From NCBI GenBank assembly GCA_023388675.1, contig JAEWFU010000392.1:1-6300 (forward strand): a stretch of 6,300 nt of DNA, written 5' to 3'. This stretch comes from Pseudomonadota bacterium. GTDB lineage: Bacteria > Pseudomonadota > Alphaproteobacteria > Rhizobiales > Rhizobiaceae. The position numbers were made by a program, and so were the translations under genes. The first letter of the stretch is position 1, and each line of letters starts with the position of its first letter. Positions 1 through 5,854 of this stretch are shown in pieces. Under the pieces are notes generated by a model, which saw only the letters and a list, made by a program, of their open reading frames with translations, had not been told where the DNA came from and made no database searches.

Positions 1-453
1 TGCGTAGTCGGCGACGATGCGGTCGATGTCCCAGTCCTCCGCCTCTTTCGGAAAGGCGCGGTGCGCGGGCTCGCGCACCGGCGAGGCGGAGAGTACCGGC
101 AGCCAGTCCGCCTTGTTCCACCCCGTCCGCCGCCCAAGATGGGTGAGCTGGATCATCACCTTGCAGTCGTGCTCGTGGCAGGCGTCCGCCAGCTCTGCCA
201 TCCACGGCACGATCTCGTCGCGATAGGCCTGCAGGTTCCCGAATGCAGCCGGGCTGTCGCGCGACACGATTGCCGAGCCCGCCGTCATCGTCAGGGCGAT
301 CCCGCCCTTCGCTTTTTCGGCATGGTAGAGCCGGTAACGCTCCTTCGGCAGACCGTCCTCCGAATAGGCCGGTTCGTGGGCCGTCGACATGAGGCGGTTC
401 TTGAAGGTCAGATGCTTCAGGCGATACGGCTGGAGAAGAGGGTCGGTCGTCAT
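1..453 (-). CDS. NADH:flavin oxidoreductase, Old Yellow Enzyme / trimethylamine dehydrogenase type (5' part only)
   Basis: The first 151 residues of an FMN-dependent TIM-barrel oxidoreductase are present; the frame is still open at the left edge, so the C-terminal part is outside. The N-terminus has the family pattern: 'LLQPYRLKHLTFKNRL' (residues 6-21), 'STAHEPAYSEDGLPKERY' (23-40), 'YHAEKAKGGIAL' (43-54) and the barrel motif 'QLTHLGRR' (102-109). These features resemble the subfamily that includes trimethylamine dehydrogenase and the dimethylglycine/N-methylproline demethylation proteins (DgcA, StcD), more than plain ene-reductases such as NemA; that comparison is from memory. Members of this subfamily usually carry FMN, a 4Fe-4S cluster and a C-terminal nucleotide-binding domain, none of which can be checked here. 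The ATG at 451-453 lies 21 bp after the preceding stop and has only a weak ribosome site, so translation may depend on coupling. It is probably the third gene of the operon. Family is confident; substrate unknown. Confidence 0.9.
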   Translation of the reverse strand, partial: MTTDPLLQPYRLKHLTFKNRLMSTAHEPAYSEDGLPKERYRLYHAEKAKGGIALTMTAGSAIVSRDSPAAFGNLQAYRDEIVPWMAELADACHEHDCKVMIQLTHLGRRTGWNKADWLPVLSASPVREPAHRAFPKEAEDWDIDRIVADYA

Positions 454-474
454 GCTTATATGGAGGGCCTATTC

Positions 475-915
475 TCACAGGAACTGGCTCACCCGCCAGC
501 CCGCCGTTTCGTTGGCGATGTCGGCGACTTTCCAAGCGCCGTTCTCCTCGACCAGCGTCCATTCGATCTCGCGCGGTTCGCCGAAATTCGTGAAGCGTGC
601 GACCACGATTGCCGCGCCGCCGTCGGCGGCTTCTTCGAGCTCCAACGTCTGTGCAACCTCCGCCGCGTCGAAATCCTGCCCGTCGACGGCGAGACCGAAA
701 TAGAGGCAGATCTCCTCCCGCTCGTCAAAGGCGCGATCGCTTGCGTCGAGATAGGCCCTGGCTGGCCCCGTGAAACGGTTCCGGCTCGACTCATCCGCCT
801 CCATGCCGATCCCTTCCGCATAAAAATAGCCGACGGCGTCGGCTGCGGGTCCGGCCCATGCCGGTTGCGGCAAGAGGGCCGCGAGTGCCAGGAGAGGGCC
901 TGAAAGCGTCTTCAC
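475..915 (-). CDS. Exported DUF3828-like protein of unknown function
   Basis: A 146-residue protein with a clear Sec signal peptide: short basic start (residues 1-3), hydrophobic stretch (about 8-16) and an 'AWA|GPAAD' type I cleavage site after residue 21. The mature part is acidic, with 'ADAVGYFYAEGIG' near its start, 'EEICLYFGLAVDGQDF' in the middle and 'EIEWTLVEENGAWKVADI' near the end. This layout (Y-containing first helix, D-Q-DF centre, closing W-K-V-x-D-I strand) fits the DUF3828/periplasmic lysozyme-inhibitor-like small domain, recognised by pattern only. The GTG at 913-915 is chosen as start because GGAG lies 7 nt upstream (923-926) and it gives a textbook signal peptide. An in-frame ATG at 961-963 would overlap the methyltransferase gene and add 16 unlikely residues. 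It sits 34 bp after the methyltransferase and 21 bp before the flavin oxidoreductase. Its role there is unknown. Confidence 0.75.
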   Translation of the reverse strand: MKTLSGPLLALAALLPQPAWAGPAADAVGYFYAEGIGMEADESSRNRFTGPARAYLDASDRAFDEREEICLYFGLAVDGQDFDAAEVAQTLELEEAADGGAAIVVARFTNFGEPREIEWTLVEENGAWKVADIANETAGWRVSQFL

Positions 916-922
916 CTGTGTG

Positions 923-926
923 CTCC
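923..926 (-). promoter_or_regulatory. Ribosome binding site that fixes a GTG start
   Basis: GGAG on the minus strand, 7 nt before the GTG at 915. It decides the start of the exported DUF3828-like protein against the upstream ATG at 963. Confidence 0.65.
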
Positions 927-949
927 ATGCGGATTGGGGTTGGCGGTAA

Positions 950-2515
950 TCAATACCACGCATCGTCGGCTGCGGCTTTCTTGCGGGCGATGAAGTCTTT
1001 CAGCGCATCGTCCACGCCATCGTCCAGCGGTGGCGCTTCGTACTCGGCCAGCACCGCCTTCCATTTGCGGTTTGCATGAGTTGCAGCGTCTTCGCTTCCG
1101 GCCGCCTCCCATTTCTCGAACGGCTCGTTGTCGGCAATGCCGGAATCCCAGAAGGCGTGTTCGTAGTTCGCCATCGTGTGGGCGCAGCCGAAGAAATGGC
1201 TGCCCGGCCCAACCTCGCGGAAGGCGTCGAGCGCGAGCTGGTTGTCGTCGACGGTAACGCCGTCGAGATAGGTATGGAGCGCGCCGCAGAAGTCGGCATC
1301 CATGACGAACTTTTCGTAGGACATCGACAGCAGCCCGTCGAGGAAGCCTGCCGAATGCAGGATGAAGTTCGCCCCGCAGTGGACGGCGGCAAGCATCGAC
1401 ATGGTGCCTTCGTTCATGGCCTGCGCGTCGGGAAGCTTCGAGGTGGTGAAGTTGCCTGAGCAGCGCAGCGGCAGGTTCAGGCGCCGGGCGAGCTGGCCGA
1501 CGATCATCGAGCCGATGGCCGGTTCGGGTGTGCCGAAGGTCGGCGAGCCGGAGCGCAGCGACATCGACGACAGAAAATTGCCGAAGATCACCGGAGCGCC
1601 CGGCCGCTCGAGTTGCGTCAGCGCGCAGCCCGCCATGGTTTCGGCCAGCGATTGTGCAATCGCGCCTGCGTTGGTCACCGGGCCCATCGCGCCGCCGAGG
1701 ATGAACGGTACCACGACCGCCGCCTGGTTGGCTCGTGCATAGGCGCGCAGCGCGGTGGTCATCGTGGCGTCCCAGACCAGCGGCGAGTTGACGTTGACGT
1801 TGCCGAGGATGACGCAGTTCCGGTCAACGAAGTCCCGTCCGAAGACGAGCCGCGCCATCTCGATCGAATCCTCGGCGCGGCTCTCCGCCGTTACGGAGCC
1901 CATGAAGGGCCGGTCGGAATAACGGATGTGGGCATAGACCATGTCGAGATGCCGCTTGTTGACCGGCACGTCGACCGGCTCGCAGATCGTGCCGCCGGAA
2001 TGGTGCAGCCAGGGCGAGGCCTGCGCCAGTTTCACGAAATTGCGAAAATCCTCGATCGTGCCGTAGCGCCGGCCCCGGTCGAGGTCCATCACGAAGGGGG
2101 AGCCGTAGGCAGGCGAGAACACGACATTCCTGCCGCCGATGACAACCGACTTGGCCGGGTTGCGTGCATGTTGAACGAATTCGGCTGGCGCGGTGGAAAG
2201 GATTTCCCGCAGCATGCCGGGTTCGAACCTGACAAGTTCGCCGTCTACATGCGCGCCCGCGCGGCGCCAGTGCTCAAGCGCAACGGGATCGTCGCGAAAC
2301 TCGATGCCGATCTCGGCGAGAATCCGGTCCGCCGTCTGTTCGATTCGCAGCAGGTTTTCTTCCGACATCACGTCGTAGGTGGGGATATTGCGCACGATAT
2401 AGGGTCGGCCGGGACCGTCCTGCCCGTGGCTGCGCTGCTCGCGGCGTGCCTGCCTGCCGCCGCGTTCGCGGCGTTGAGCGGTCGGGTTTGAGGTAGCGGC
2501 TTCGGAAGCGTGCAT
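950..2515 (-). CDS. Trimethylamine methyltransferase family protein (MttB superfamily, non-pyrrolysine)
   Basis: A 521-residue member of the MttB/COG5598 family, whose characterised members move a methyl group from a quaternary or tertiary amine (trimethylamine, glycine betaine, proline betaine, carnitine) to a corrinoid protein. Visible signatures are a basic N-terminal tail (residues 15-28, Arg-rich), 'IPTYDVMSEENLLRIE' (44-59), 'ILAEIGIEFRDDP' (65-77), 'SPAYGSPFVMDL' (134-145), 'SKLPDAQAMNEG' (359-370) and 'GANFILHSAGFLDG' (381-394). The frame is full length with no internal amber codon, so it is not a pyrrolysine enzyme like archaeal MttB. The ATG at 2513-2515 is preferred: AAGGG lies 9 nt upstream (2525-2529) and the length suits the family. 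The open frame extends to 2605, and an ATG at 2536 has no ribosome site. It is first in a minus-strand operon with an exported protein and an OYE-type oxidoreductase, which suits methylated-amine breakdown. Substrate is inferred only in general terms; no corrinoid partner is in view. Confidence 0.92.
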   Translation of the reverse strand: MHASEAATSNPTAQRRERGGRQARREQRSHGQDGPGRPYIVRNIPTYDVMSEENLLRIEQTADRILAEIGIEFRDDPVALEHWRRAGAHVDGELVRFEPGMLREILSTAPAEFVQHARNPAKSVVIGGRNVVFSPAYGSPFVMDLDRGRRYGTIEDFRNFVKLAQASPWLHHSGGTICEPVDVPVNKRHLDMVYAHIRYSDRPFMGSVTAESRAEDSIEMARLVFGRDFVDRNCVILGNVNVNSPLVWDATMTTALRAYARANQAAVVVPFILGGAMGPVTNAGAIAQSLAETMAGCALTQLERPGAPVIFGNFLSSMSLRSGSPTFGTPEPAIGSMIVGQLARRLNLPLRCSGNFTTSKLPDAQAMNEGTMSMLAAVHCGANFILHSAGFLDGLLSMSYEKFVMDADFCGALHTYLDGVTVDDNQLALDAFREVGPGSHFFGCAHTMANYEHAFWDSGIADNEPFEKWEAAGSEDAATHANRKWKAVLAEYEAPPLDDGVDDALKDFIARKKAAADDAWY

Positions 2516-2598
2516 GCCATGGTGCCCTTGCGTCATCGTCGAGGCTAGGCTGTCGAAACCCGTCTGGCCATGCTTCGTTGCGGCTTTCGGTGACGTAA

Positions 2599-2613
2599 AT
2601 GGCACAGAGCCAT
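2599..2613. repeat. Inverted repeat ATGGC-N5-GCCAT, possible operator
   Basis: Perfect 5-bp arms (2599-2603 and 2609-2613) around a 5-bp centre. It would lie between the candidate -35 and -10 of tdh, a plausible place for a repressor. Such a short repeat can also occur by chance. Confidence 0.3.
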
Positions 2614-2617
2614 GCTA

Positions 2618-2627
2618 TCTGCGCAGA
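2618..2627. repeat. 10-bp perfect palindrome TCTGCGCAGA
   Basis: A fully symmetrical decamer just upstream of the tdh ribosome binding site and about 5 bp after the preceding inverted repeat. It could be part of an operator or of a small leader hairpin. Function is not shown. Confidence 0.3.
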
Positions 2628-2648
2628 CGAGTCTGAAGGAACACGACG

Positions 2649-3683
2649 ATGTCGAACATGATGCGCGCACTTGTGAAGGCGAGAGCCGAGCCGGGCATCT
2701 GGATGGAGCAGGTGCCGGTTCCCGAGATCGGGCCCAACGACGTGCTCATCAAGGTGAAGAAGACCGCGATCTGCGGTACCGACGTGCATATCTACAACTG
2801 GGACCAGTGGGCGCAGAAGACGGTGCCGGTTCCGATGGTGACGGGTCACGAATTCGTCGGCGAGGTCGCCGATTTCGGCTCTGCGGTCACTGAGTACAGG
2901 GTCGGCCAACGGGTCGCCGGCGAGGGCCATATCGTCTGCGGCCATTGTCGCAACTGCCGCGCGGGCAGGGGGCATCTGTGCCGCAATACGCTGGGTGTTG
3001 GCGTCAACCGGCCCGGCGCATTCGCCGAATACCTCGCCCTTCCGCAGCACAATGTCGTGCCGATTCCGGACGACATCCCGGACGAGATCGCCGCGATCTT
3101 CGATCCGCTCGGCAATGCCGTGCATACGGCGCTGTCTTTCGATCTGGTGGGTGAGGACGTGCTCGTCACCGGCGCCGGGCCGATCGGCATCATGGGCGCA
3201 CTGGTCGCCCAGTGCGTGGGCGCGCGCAAGGTGGTCATCACCGATATCAATCCGGTCCGCCTCGATCTGGCACGCAAGATGGGGGTGCATCATGTCGTCG
3301 ACGCGTCGAAGGAGAGCCTGCGCGACGTGATGAACGAGGAAGGCATGACGGAAGGTTTCGACGTGGGCCTCGAAATGTCGGGTTCTGCCGTGGCCTTCCG
3401 CGACATGATCGACACGATGAACAATGGCGGCAAGATCGCCATTCTCGGCATCGCGCCGACCGGCTTCGAGATCGACTGGAACAAGGTCATCTTCAAGATG
3501 CTGCATCTGAAAGGCATCTACGGTCGAGAGATGTTCGAAACCTGGTACAAGATGATCGCGTTGGTCCAGGGGCCGCTCGACGTCGCGGGCCTGATCACGC
3601 ACCGCATCGGCATCGACGATTATCAAGCCGGCTTCGATGCGATGCGCAGCGGCAATTCCGGCAAGGTTGTGATGGATTGGTGA
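2649..3683 (+). CDS. tdh: L-threonine 3-dehydrogenase
   Basis: A 344-residue zinc-dependent medium-chain dehydrogenase that oxidises L-threonine to 2-amino-3-ketobutyrate with NAD+ in the cytosol; a CoA-dependent ligase (Kbl) normally splits the product to glycine and acetyl-CoA. It resembles E. coli Tdh (341 residues) along its whole length as I recall that protein, with a four-residue N-terminal extension. Visible sites are catalytic-zinc residues C42 in '[13 protein letters not shown]' and H67-E68 in 'TGHEFVGEV', four structural-zinc cysteines C97, C100, C103 and C111, the family block '[20 protein letters not shown]' (151-170), the NAD-binding turn 'GAGPIG' (175-180), and '[15 protein letters not shown]' towards the end. 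The ATG at 2649 has GAAGGA 8 nt upstream. An in-frame ATG pair (residues 4-5) would remove only the short extension. It is divergent from the methyltransferase operon, and no kbl follows. The product could instead decarboxylate to aminoacetone or use a distant kbl. Confidence 0.97.
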   Translation: MSNMMRALVKARAEPGIWMEQVPVPEIGPNDVLIKVKKTAICGTDVHIYNWDQWAQKTVPVPMVTGHEFVGEVADFGSAVTEYRVGQRVAGEGHIVCGHCRNCRAGRGHLCRNTLGVGVNRPGAFAEYLALPQHNVVPIPDDIPDEIAAIFDPLGNAVHTALSFDLVGEDVLVTGAGPIGIMGALVAQCVGARKVVITDINPVRLDLARKMGVHHVVDASKESLRDVMNEEGMTEGFDVGLEMSGSAVAFRDMIDTMNNGGKIAILGIAPTGFEIDWNKVIFKMLHLKGIYGREMFETWYKMIALVQGPLDVAGLITHRIGIDDYQAGFDAMRSGNSGKVVMDW

Positions 3684-3834
3684 ACGCGCAGGGCAGCGTC
3701 GAATCCGGATTCCGGGTTCGGGACCCTGTTGGAAATCAAGTTGCGCCTTTTCATGCAGACGGGGAAGAGAATTGTTTGAGCCGACAGTCCCGGGCTGTTA
3801 CTGAGGCGCTCCCTTCAGCCTGCCAGACGTTGTC
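3684..3834 (+). other. Gap between tdh and the HPP gene with short palindromes
   Basis: The 151 bp hold no supported gene. Just after tdh is a 12-bp perfect palindrome GAATCCGGATTC (3701-3712), followed by a small hairpin GGGT-TCGGG-ACCC (3714-3726). Neither is followed by a run of T, so a standard intrinsic terminator is not supported. An imperfect palindrome, ACAGTCCCGGGCTGT (3784-3798, one wobble pair), lies between weak promoter-like hexamers TTGTTT (3772-3777) and TGTTAC (3796-3801). This would suit a regulated promoter for the HPP gene, but the hexamers are poor. Confidence 0.3.
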
Positions 3835-4356
3835 ATGAGCGCCTTCATCAAAGCTTTGTTCCTCCGGCATGAGTCGCCAGTGGCGTTCAGCGCAAACCTC
3901 CGCGCCGGCCTCGCCGCGATCGTCGGCATCGCGCTTGTCGGCGCGCTCGCCTCGTGGACTGAGCTGCCTTTGCTGCTCGCGCCGCTGGGCTCCACTGCCG
4001 GTTTGCTGTTTGGCCAACCGTCGAGTGCACTGTCCCAGCCGATCAATGTGATGGGCGGCTACCTGATCGGCACGATCGTCTGCGAGGCAGCTTTCTTGAT
4101 CTTTCCCGGCGCCTGGCTGGCGGCTGCCGTGGCTGTCGGCGTCACCATCGTCGTCATGCGCGCTGTGCGGGTCACGCATCCGCCGGCTGCCGCTCTGCCT
4201 ATCCTCGGCTTCGGCGAGCCGGTTCACGGAGTGCAGCTCTTCCTCGTCGTTTTCGTGGCGAGCGTCGTGCTGATTTCTTTTGCCCTTGTCGTGCACAACC
4301 TGCCGCCGCGTCGGCCTTATCCGATACCGGCCGCACCGACACGCCGCGACAGCTAG
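3835..4356 (+). CDS. HPP family integral membrane protein
   Basis: A 173-residue inner-membrane protein of the HPP family, named for the His-Pro-Pro in 'THPPAAALPI' (H115-P117 here). Four to five hydrophobic segments are visible at about residues 23-40, 45-60, 72-90, 93-110 and 133-153. The second is preceded by 'LLLAPLGSTAGLLFGQPSSA' and followed by 'SQPINVMGGYLIG' (67-79), both typical of the family. The C-terminal tail is Pro/Arg-rich and probably cytoplasmic. A plant chloroplast member has been linked to nitrite transport, but bacterial members are mostly uncharacterised, so transport is a possibility rather than an assignment. No Shine-Dalgarno sequence stands out before the ATG at 3835, and no better start is seen. 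Some bacterial HPP proteins carry C-terminal CBS domains; this short form does not. It may be transcribed independently of tdh, from which it is 151 bp away. Confidence 0.9.
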   Translation: MSAFIKALFLRHESPVAFSANLRAGLAAIVGIALVGALASWTELPLLLAPLGSTAGLLFGQPSSALSQPINVMGGYLIGTIVCEAAFLIFPGAWLAAAVAVGVTIVVMRAVRVTHPPAAALPILGFGEPVHGVQLFLVVFVASVVLISFALVVHNLPPRRPYPIPAAPTRRDS

Positions 4357-4367
4357 ATCGAAGTTGA

Positions 4368-4389
4368 ACGATCCGTTAGACGATCCGTT
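4368..4389. repeat. Tandem direct repeat ACGATCCGTT x2
   Basis: The decamer ACGATCCGTT occurs at 4368-4377 and again at 4380-4389, a 12-bp period. The first copy, with its preceding base, is also a near-palindrome (AACG-ATC-CGTT). It lies upstream of a TTGACG (4406-4411) that could be a -35 element for the JmjC-like gene, although no good -10 follows. A regulator binding site is plausible; duplication by chance is possible. Confidence 0.35.
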
Positions 4390-4445
4390 TACCGCATGTG
4401 CAGATTTGACGTTGGGTTAAGCGGCGATTTGCACTTCCGTGGCAG

Positions 4446-4459
4446 TGATGAATGCATCA
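4446..4459. repeat. Inverted repeat TGATG-AATG-CATCA
   Basis: Perfect 5-bp arms around a 4-bp centre, 21 bp before the chosen ATG of the JmjC-like gene and just upstream of its ribosome site. It could be an operator or leader hairpin; evidence is only the symmetry. Confidence 0.25.
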
Positions 4460-4469
4460 ACAGGGCCAT

Positions 4470-4473
4470 GGAG
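4470..4473 (+). promoter_or_regulatory. Ribosome binding site deciding the JmjC-like start
   Basis: GGAG 7 nt before the ATG at 4481. It favours this start over the in-frame GTG at 4439 and ATG at 4448, neither of which has a comparable site. Confidence 0.7.
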
Positions 4474-4480
4474 ACCGACC

Positions 4481-5419
4481 ATGCGGGGCACTTTTCATTT
4501 TGAAGCCGACAATCTTTCTACGCAGTGGAACAAGAAGATCGTCCCGGTACGCCACGATCTGGCGACCAATCCCCTCTTTTCCGACGAGGCGCTCGCCAAG
4601 CTGATCGAGGGCAATCCTCAGGCGATCCGCGAGGTCTCGACAATGGACCCCGGCCGCGAGGACCGCGCAACGTGGAAACGCGCCTCGTTCGAGGATATGA
4701 GCGGCATGGAAATCCTTCAGTCCGTCCGCGACGGCCTGCTGTGGATCAACGTGGCCGAGGCGGGCAGCTTCGATCCGCGCTACCAGGCCATCATCGACAA
4801 GTTGCTCGGTGATCTGGCGGCGCAGGTTCCGGGACTCAAGACGTTCCAGCACCGCATCGGCCTGCTGATTTCCTCGCCCAATGCGCGCGTGTTCTACCAT
4901 TGCGACATTCCGGGGCAGGGGCTCATGCACGTCCGCGGGGAGAAAACCATCTGGATCTATCCCGACGGCGACCCCTTCCTGCCGCAGGAAGCGCTGGAGC
5001 GTGTCGTCACCGGCCTGTCCTACGAGGAGATCGACTACGATCCGTCCTTCGAGGAAAAGGCGACGGTGCTGCACCTCAAGCCCGGCATGGGCGCGCTGTG
5101 GCCGCTCAACTATCCGCATCGGGTCGTCAATGGCGACAGCCTCAACGTCTCTTTCACGGTCGAATACTGGACCGACGAGATCCGTCGCCACTATCTCGTC
5201 AATCTCGCCAATGGCGTGGGACGGCACTTTCTCGGCTGGACACCCCGGTCGCGCGCGATCAGCGGGCCTGTATTCTGGATGAAAGCCGGTTTCGCGGCCG
5301 CCTGGAAGCTCTCCGGCGCCAAGAAGCATTTCGCCGCCAAGATCAAGCCGGACTTCAGCATCAGCAAGAAGAAGCAGCTGGAAGCCGCGAGCCAGCCGTT
5401 CAAGGAAGCGGCGGAGTAG
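4481..5419 (+). CDS. JmjC/cupin-like protein, putative Fe(II)/2-oxoglutarate oxygenase
   Basis: A 312-residue soluble protein with no signal peptide or membrane segment. The central part has the pattern of a double-stranded beta-helix oxygenase. H140-x-D142 in 'VFYHCDIPGQGLMHVRGEKTIWIYP' gives the first two iron ligands, with 'RGEKTIWIYP' (152-161) matching the 'G.K...LYP' strand of JmjC/cupin_8 proteins. H213 in 'PLNYPHRVVNGDSLNVSFTVEY' is the likely third ligand, followed by the usual 'V.N....S' strand. K155 or a downstream residue could bind 2-oxoglutarate, but this is a guess. The N-terminal 80 residues ('TQWNKKIVPVRHDLATNPLFSDEALAKLI') look like a helical lead-in domain, and the C-terminus is Lys-rich. 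Similar stand-alone bacterial proteins are usually labelled cupin-like or JmjC-like, and their substrates are unknown. It follows the HPP gene by 124 bp and converges on the toxin gene 27 bp away. Fold assignment is fairly good; enzyme activity is inference. Confidence 0.75.
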   Translation: MRGTFHFEADNLSTQWNKKIVPVRHDLATNPLFSDEALAKLIEGNPQAIREVSTMDPGREDRATWKRASFEDMSGMEILQSVRDGLLWINVAEAGSFDPRYQAIIDKLLGDLAAQVPGLKTFQHRIGLLISSPNARVFYHCDIPGQGLMHVRGEKTIWIYPDGDPFLPQEALERVVTGLSYEEIDYDPSFEEKATVLHLKPGMGALWPLNYPHRVVNGDSLNVSFTVEYWTDEIRRHYLVNLANGVGRHFLGWTPRSRAISGPVFWMKAGFAAAWKLSGAKKHFAAKIKPDFSISKKKQLEAASQPFKEAAE

Positions 5420-5450
5420 CGCTCAGAAGCAGCCGTTTCGCTGGCGCTAC
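5416..5450. terminator. Inverted repeat bracketing convergent stop codons, possible bidirectional terminator
   Basis: GTAGCGC (5416-5422) and GCGCTAC (5444-5450) form a perfect 7-bp inverted repeat with a 21-nt interior. A further CAG/CTG (5424-5426, 5441-5443) can extend the stem past a one-base bulge. The arms contain the TAG stops of the JmjC-like gene (5417-5419) and, on the other strand, of vapC (5447-5449). There is no flanking T-tract, so termination is a guess from the position between converging genes. Confidence 0.4.
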
Positions 5451-5854
5451 GGGACTTGGAGAACCACCATCTCTTCCTGGAGTGCGGCGGCTTCGAGCTT
5501 TCGATCGAGCGTGGCAAGGGGTACATTCTTGCGTGCGGCCAGTTCAAGATAGGCGGCGTCATAGATCGACAGTGCATATCGACGCGCCAATCGGATGATC
5601 TGAAAGCCATCATGGTCGTCAAAGAGGGTGGGGTCGAGGGCCTCCATGACAGCGATGGCTTGCTCGGTCTCCCGCTCGCGAATACGACCCCGGCGTTCGT
5701 TCACGACGAGCGTGTTTCTGAACTCGTACCAGAAGATCCTTGGCGCAAACATCTCCTCTGCATAGGCCACGGCAAGGGCTTTCCTCGCTAAAGCACTATC
5801 TTCGTCCGAAAGGACCCATGAAATCGCGACGGAGCTGTCTACGACCAACGGCAA
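5447..5854 (-). CDS. vapC: VapC-type PIN-domain ribonuclease toxin
   Basis: A 135-residue PIN-domain protein, the toxin of a type II toxin-antitoxin pair; VapC enzymes cut specific RNAs (often initiator tRNA or rRNA) with Mg2+. The four conserved acids are all present: D6 in 'VVDSSVAISWVL', E44 in 'FWYEFRNTL', D99 in 'LSIYDAAYLELA' and D117 in 'PLATLDRKL', so the toxin appears catalytically intact. Full length for the family. The start is a TTG (5852-5854) directly abutting the TGA of the antitoxin gene, which suits translational coupling. AAGG lies about 10 nt upstream inside the antitoxin gene. No ATG exists near this point in frame, and a later TTG (residue 3) is possible. It is transcribed behind its antitoxin and converges with the JmjC-like gene. 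The RNA target cannot be predicted. Confidence 0.93.
   Translation of the reverse strand: MPLVVDSSVAISWVLSDEDSALARKALAVAYAEEMFAPRIFWYEFRNTLVVNERRGRIRERETEQAIAVMEALDPTLFDDHDGFQIIRLARRYALSIYDAAYLELAARKNVPLATLDRKLEAAALQEEMVVLQVP

Larger units (their letters stand above)
2516..2648. promoter_or_regulatory. Divergent promoter region between methyltransferase operon and tdh
   Basis: This 133-bp gap separates two outward-reading genes, so it must hold both promoters unless either is read from elsewhere. On the tdh side a weak candidate pair is GTGACG (2590-2595) and GCTATC (2614-2619), 18 bp apart. The tdh ribosome site GAAGGA (2635-2640) sits 8 nt before its ATG. No convincing promoter hexamers are seen for the methyltransferase side, and no cobalamin riboswitch is recognisable. 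Two inverted repeats in the gap are listed separately. Confidence 0.5.

Noticed and set aside
61..903. 280-residue plus-strand open frame across the left end
   Set aside because: It runs antisense through the OYE-type gene and the exported-protein gene, both of which have family or signal-peptide support; its own translation shows nothing recognisable.
950..2515. Pyrrolysine (amber-read) methyltransferase
   Set aside because: The frame is continuous with no internal TAG, so it belongs with the non-pyrrolysine members.
2516..2605. Longer N-terminus for the methyltransferase (start at 2605 or 2536)
   Set aside because: Neither upstream start has a ribosome site, the extra residues lack family character, and the extension would leave only about 43 bp for the divergent promoters.
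2600..2615. Sigma-54-like promoter TGGCAC...TGC upstream of tdh
   Set aside because: The conserved GG (2601-2602) and GC (2614-2615) are 11 bp apart instead of the required 10, and the TGGCAC is part of a separate inverted repeat.
2516..2648. Cobalamin riboswitch ahead of the methyltransferase
   Set aside because: The gap is too short for a full element plus promoter, and no B12-box-like sequence is seen.
2274..3626. 450-residue open frame antisense to tdh
   Set aside because: It is the antisense shadow of a strongly conserved tdh with intact zinc and NAD motifs. The translation is His/Asp/Arg-rich, typical of such shadows, and has no recognisable domain.
3701..3726. Intrinsic terminator after tdh
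   Set aside because: A 12-bp palindrome and a small GC hairpin exist, but no T-run follows, so only symmetry is reported.
3751..4296. 181-residue minus-strand open frame over the HPP gene
   Set aside because: The translation is low-complexity and charged, while the plus strand encodes a well-matched HPP membrane protein.
4457..5329. 290-residue minus-strand open frame over the JmjC-like gene
   Set aside because: Antisense shadow; no domain or ribosome site, and the plus-strand product has a coherent oxygenase pattern with GGAG at its start.
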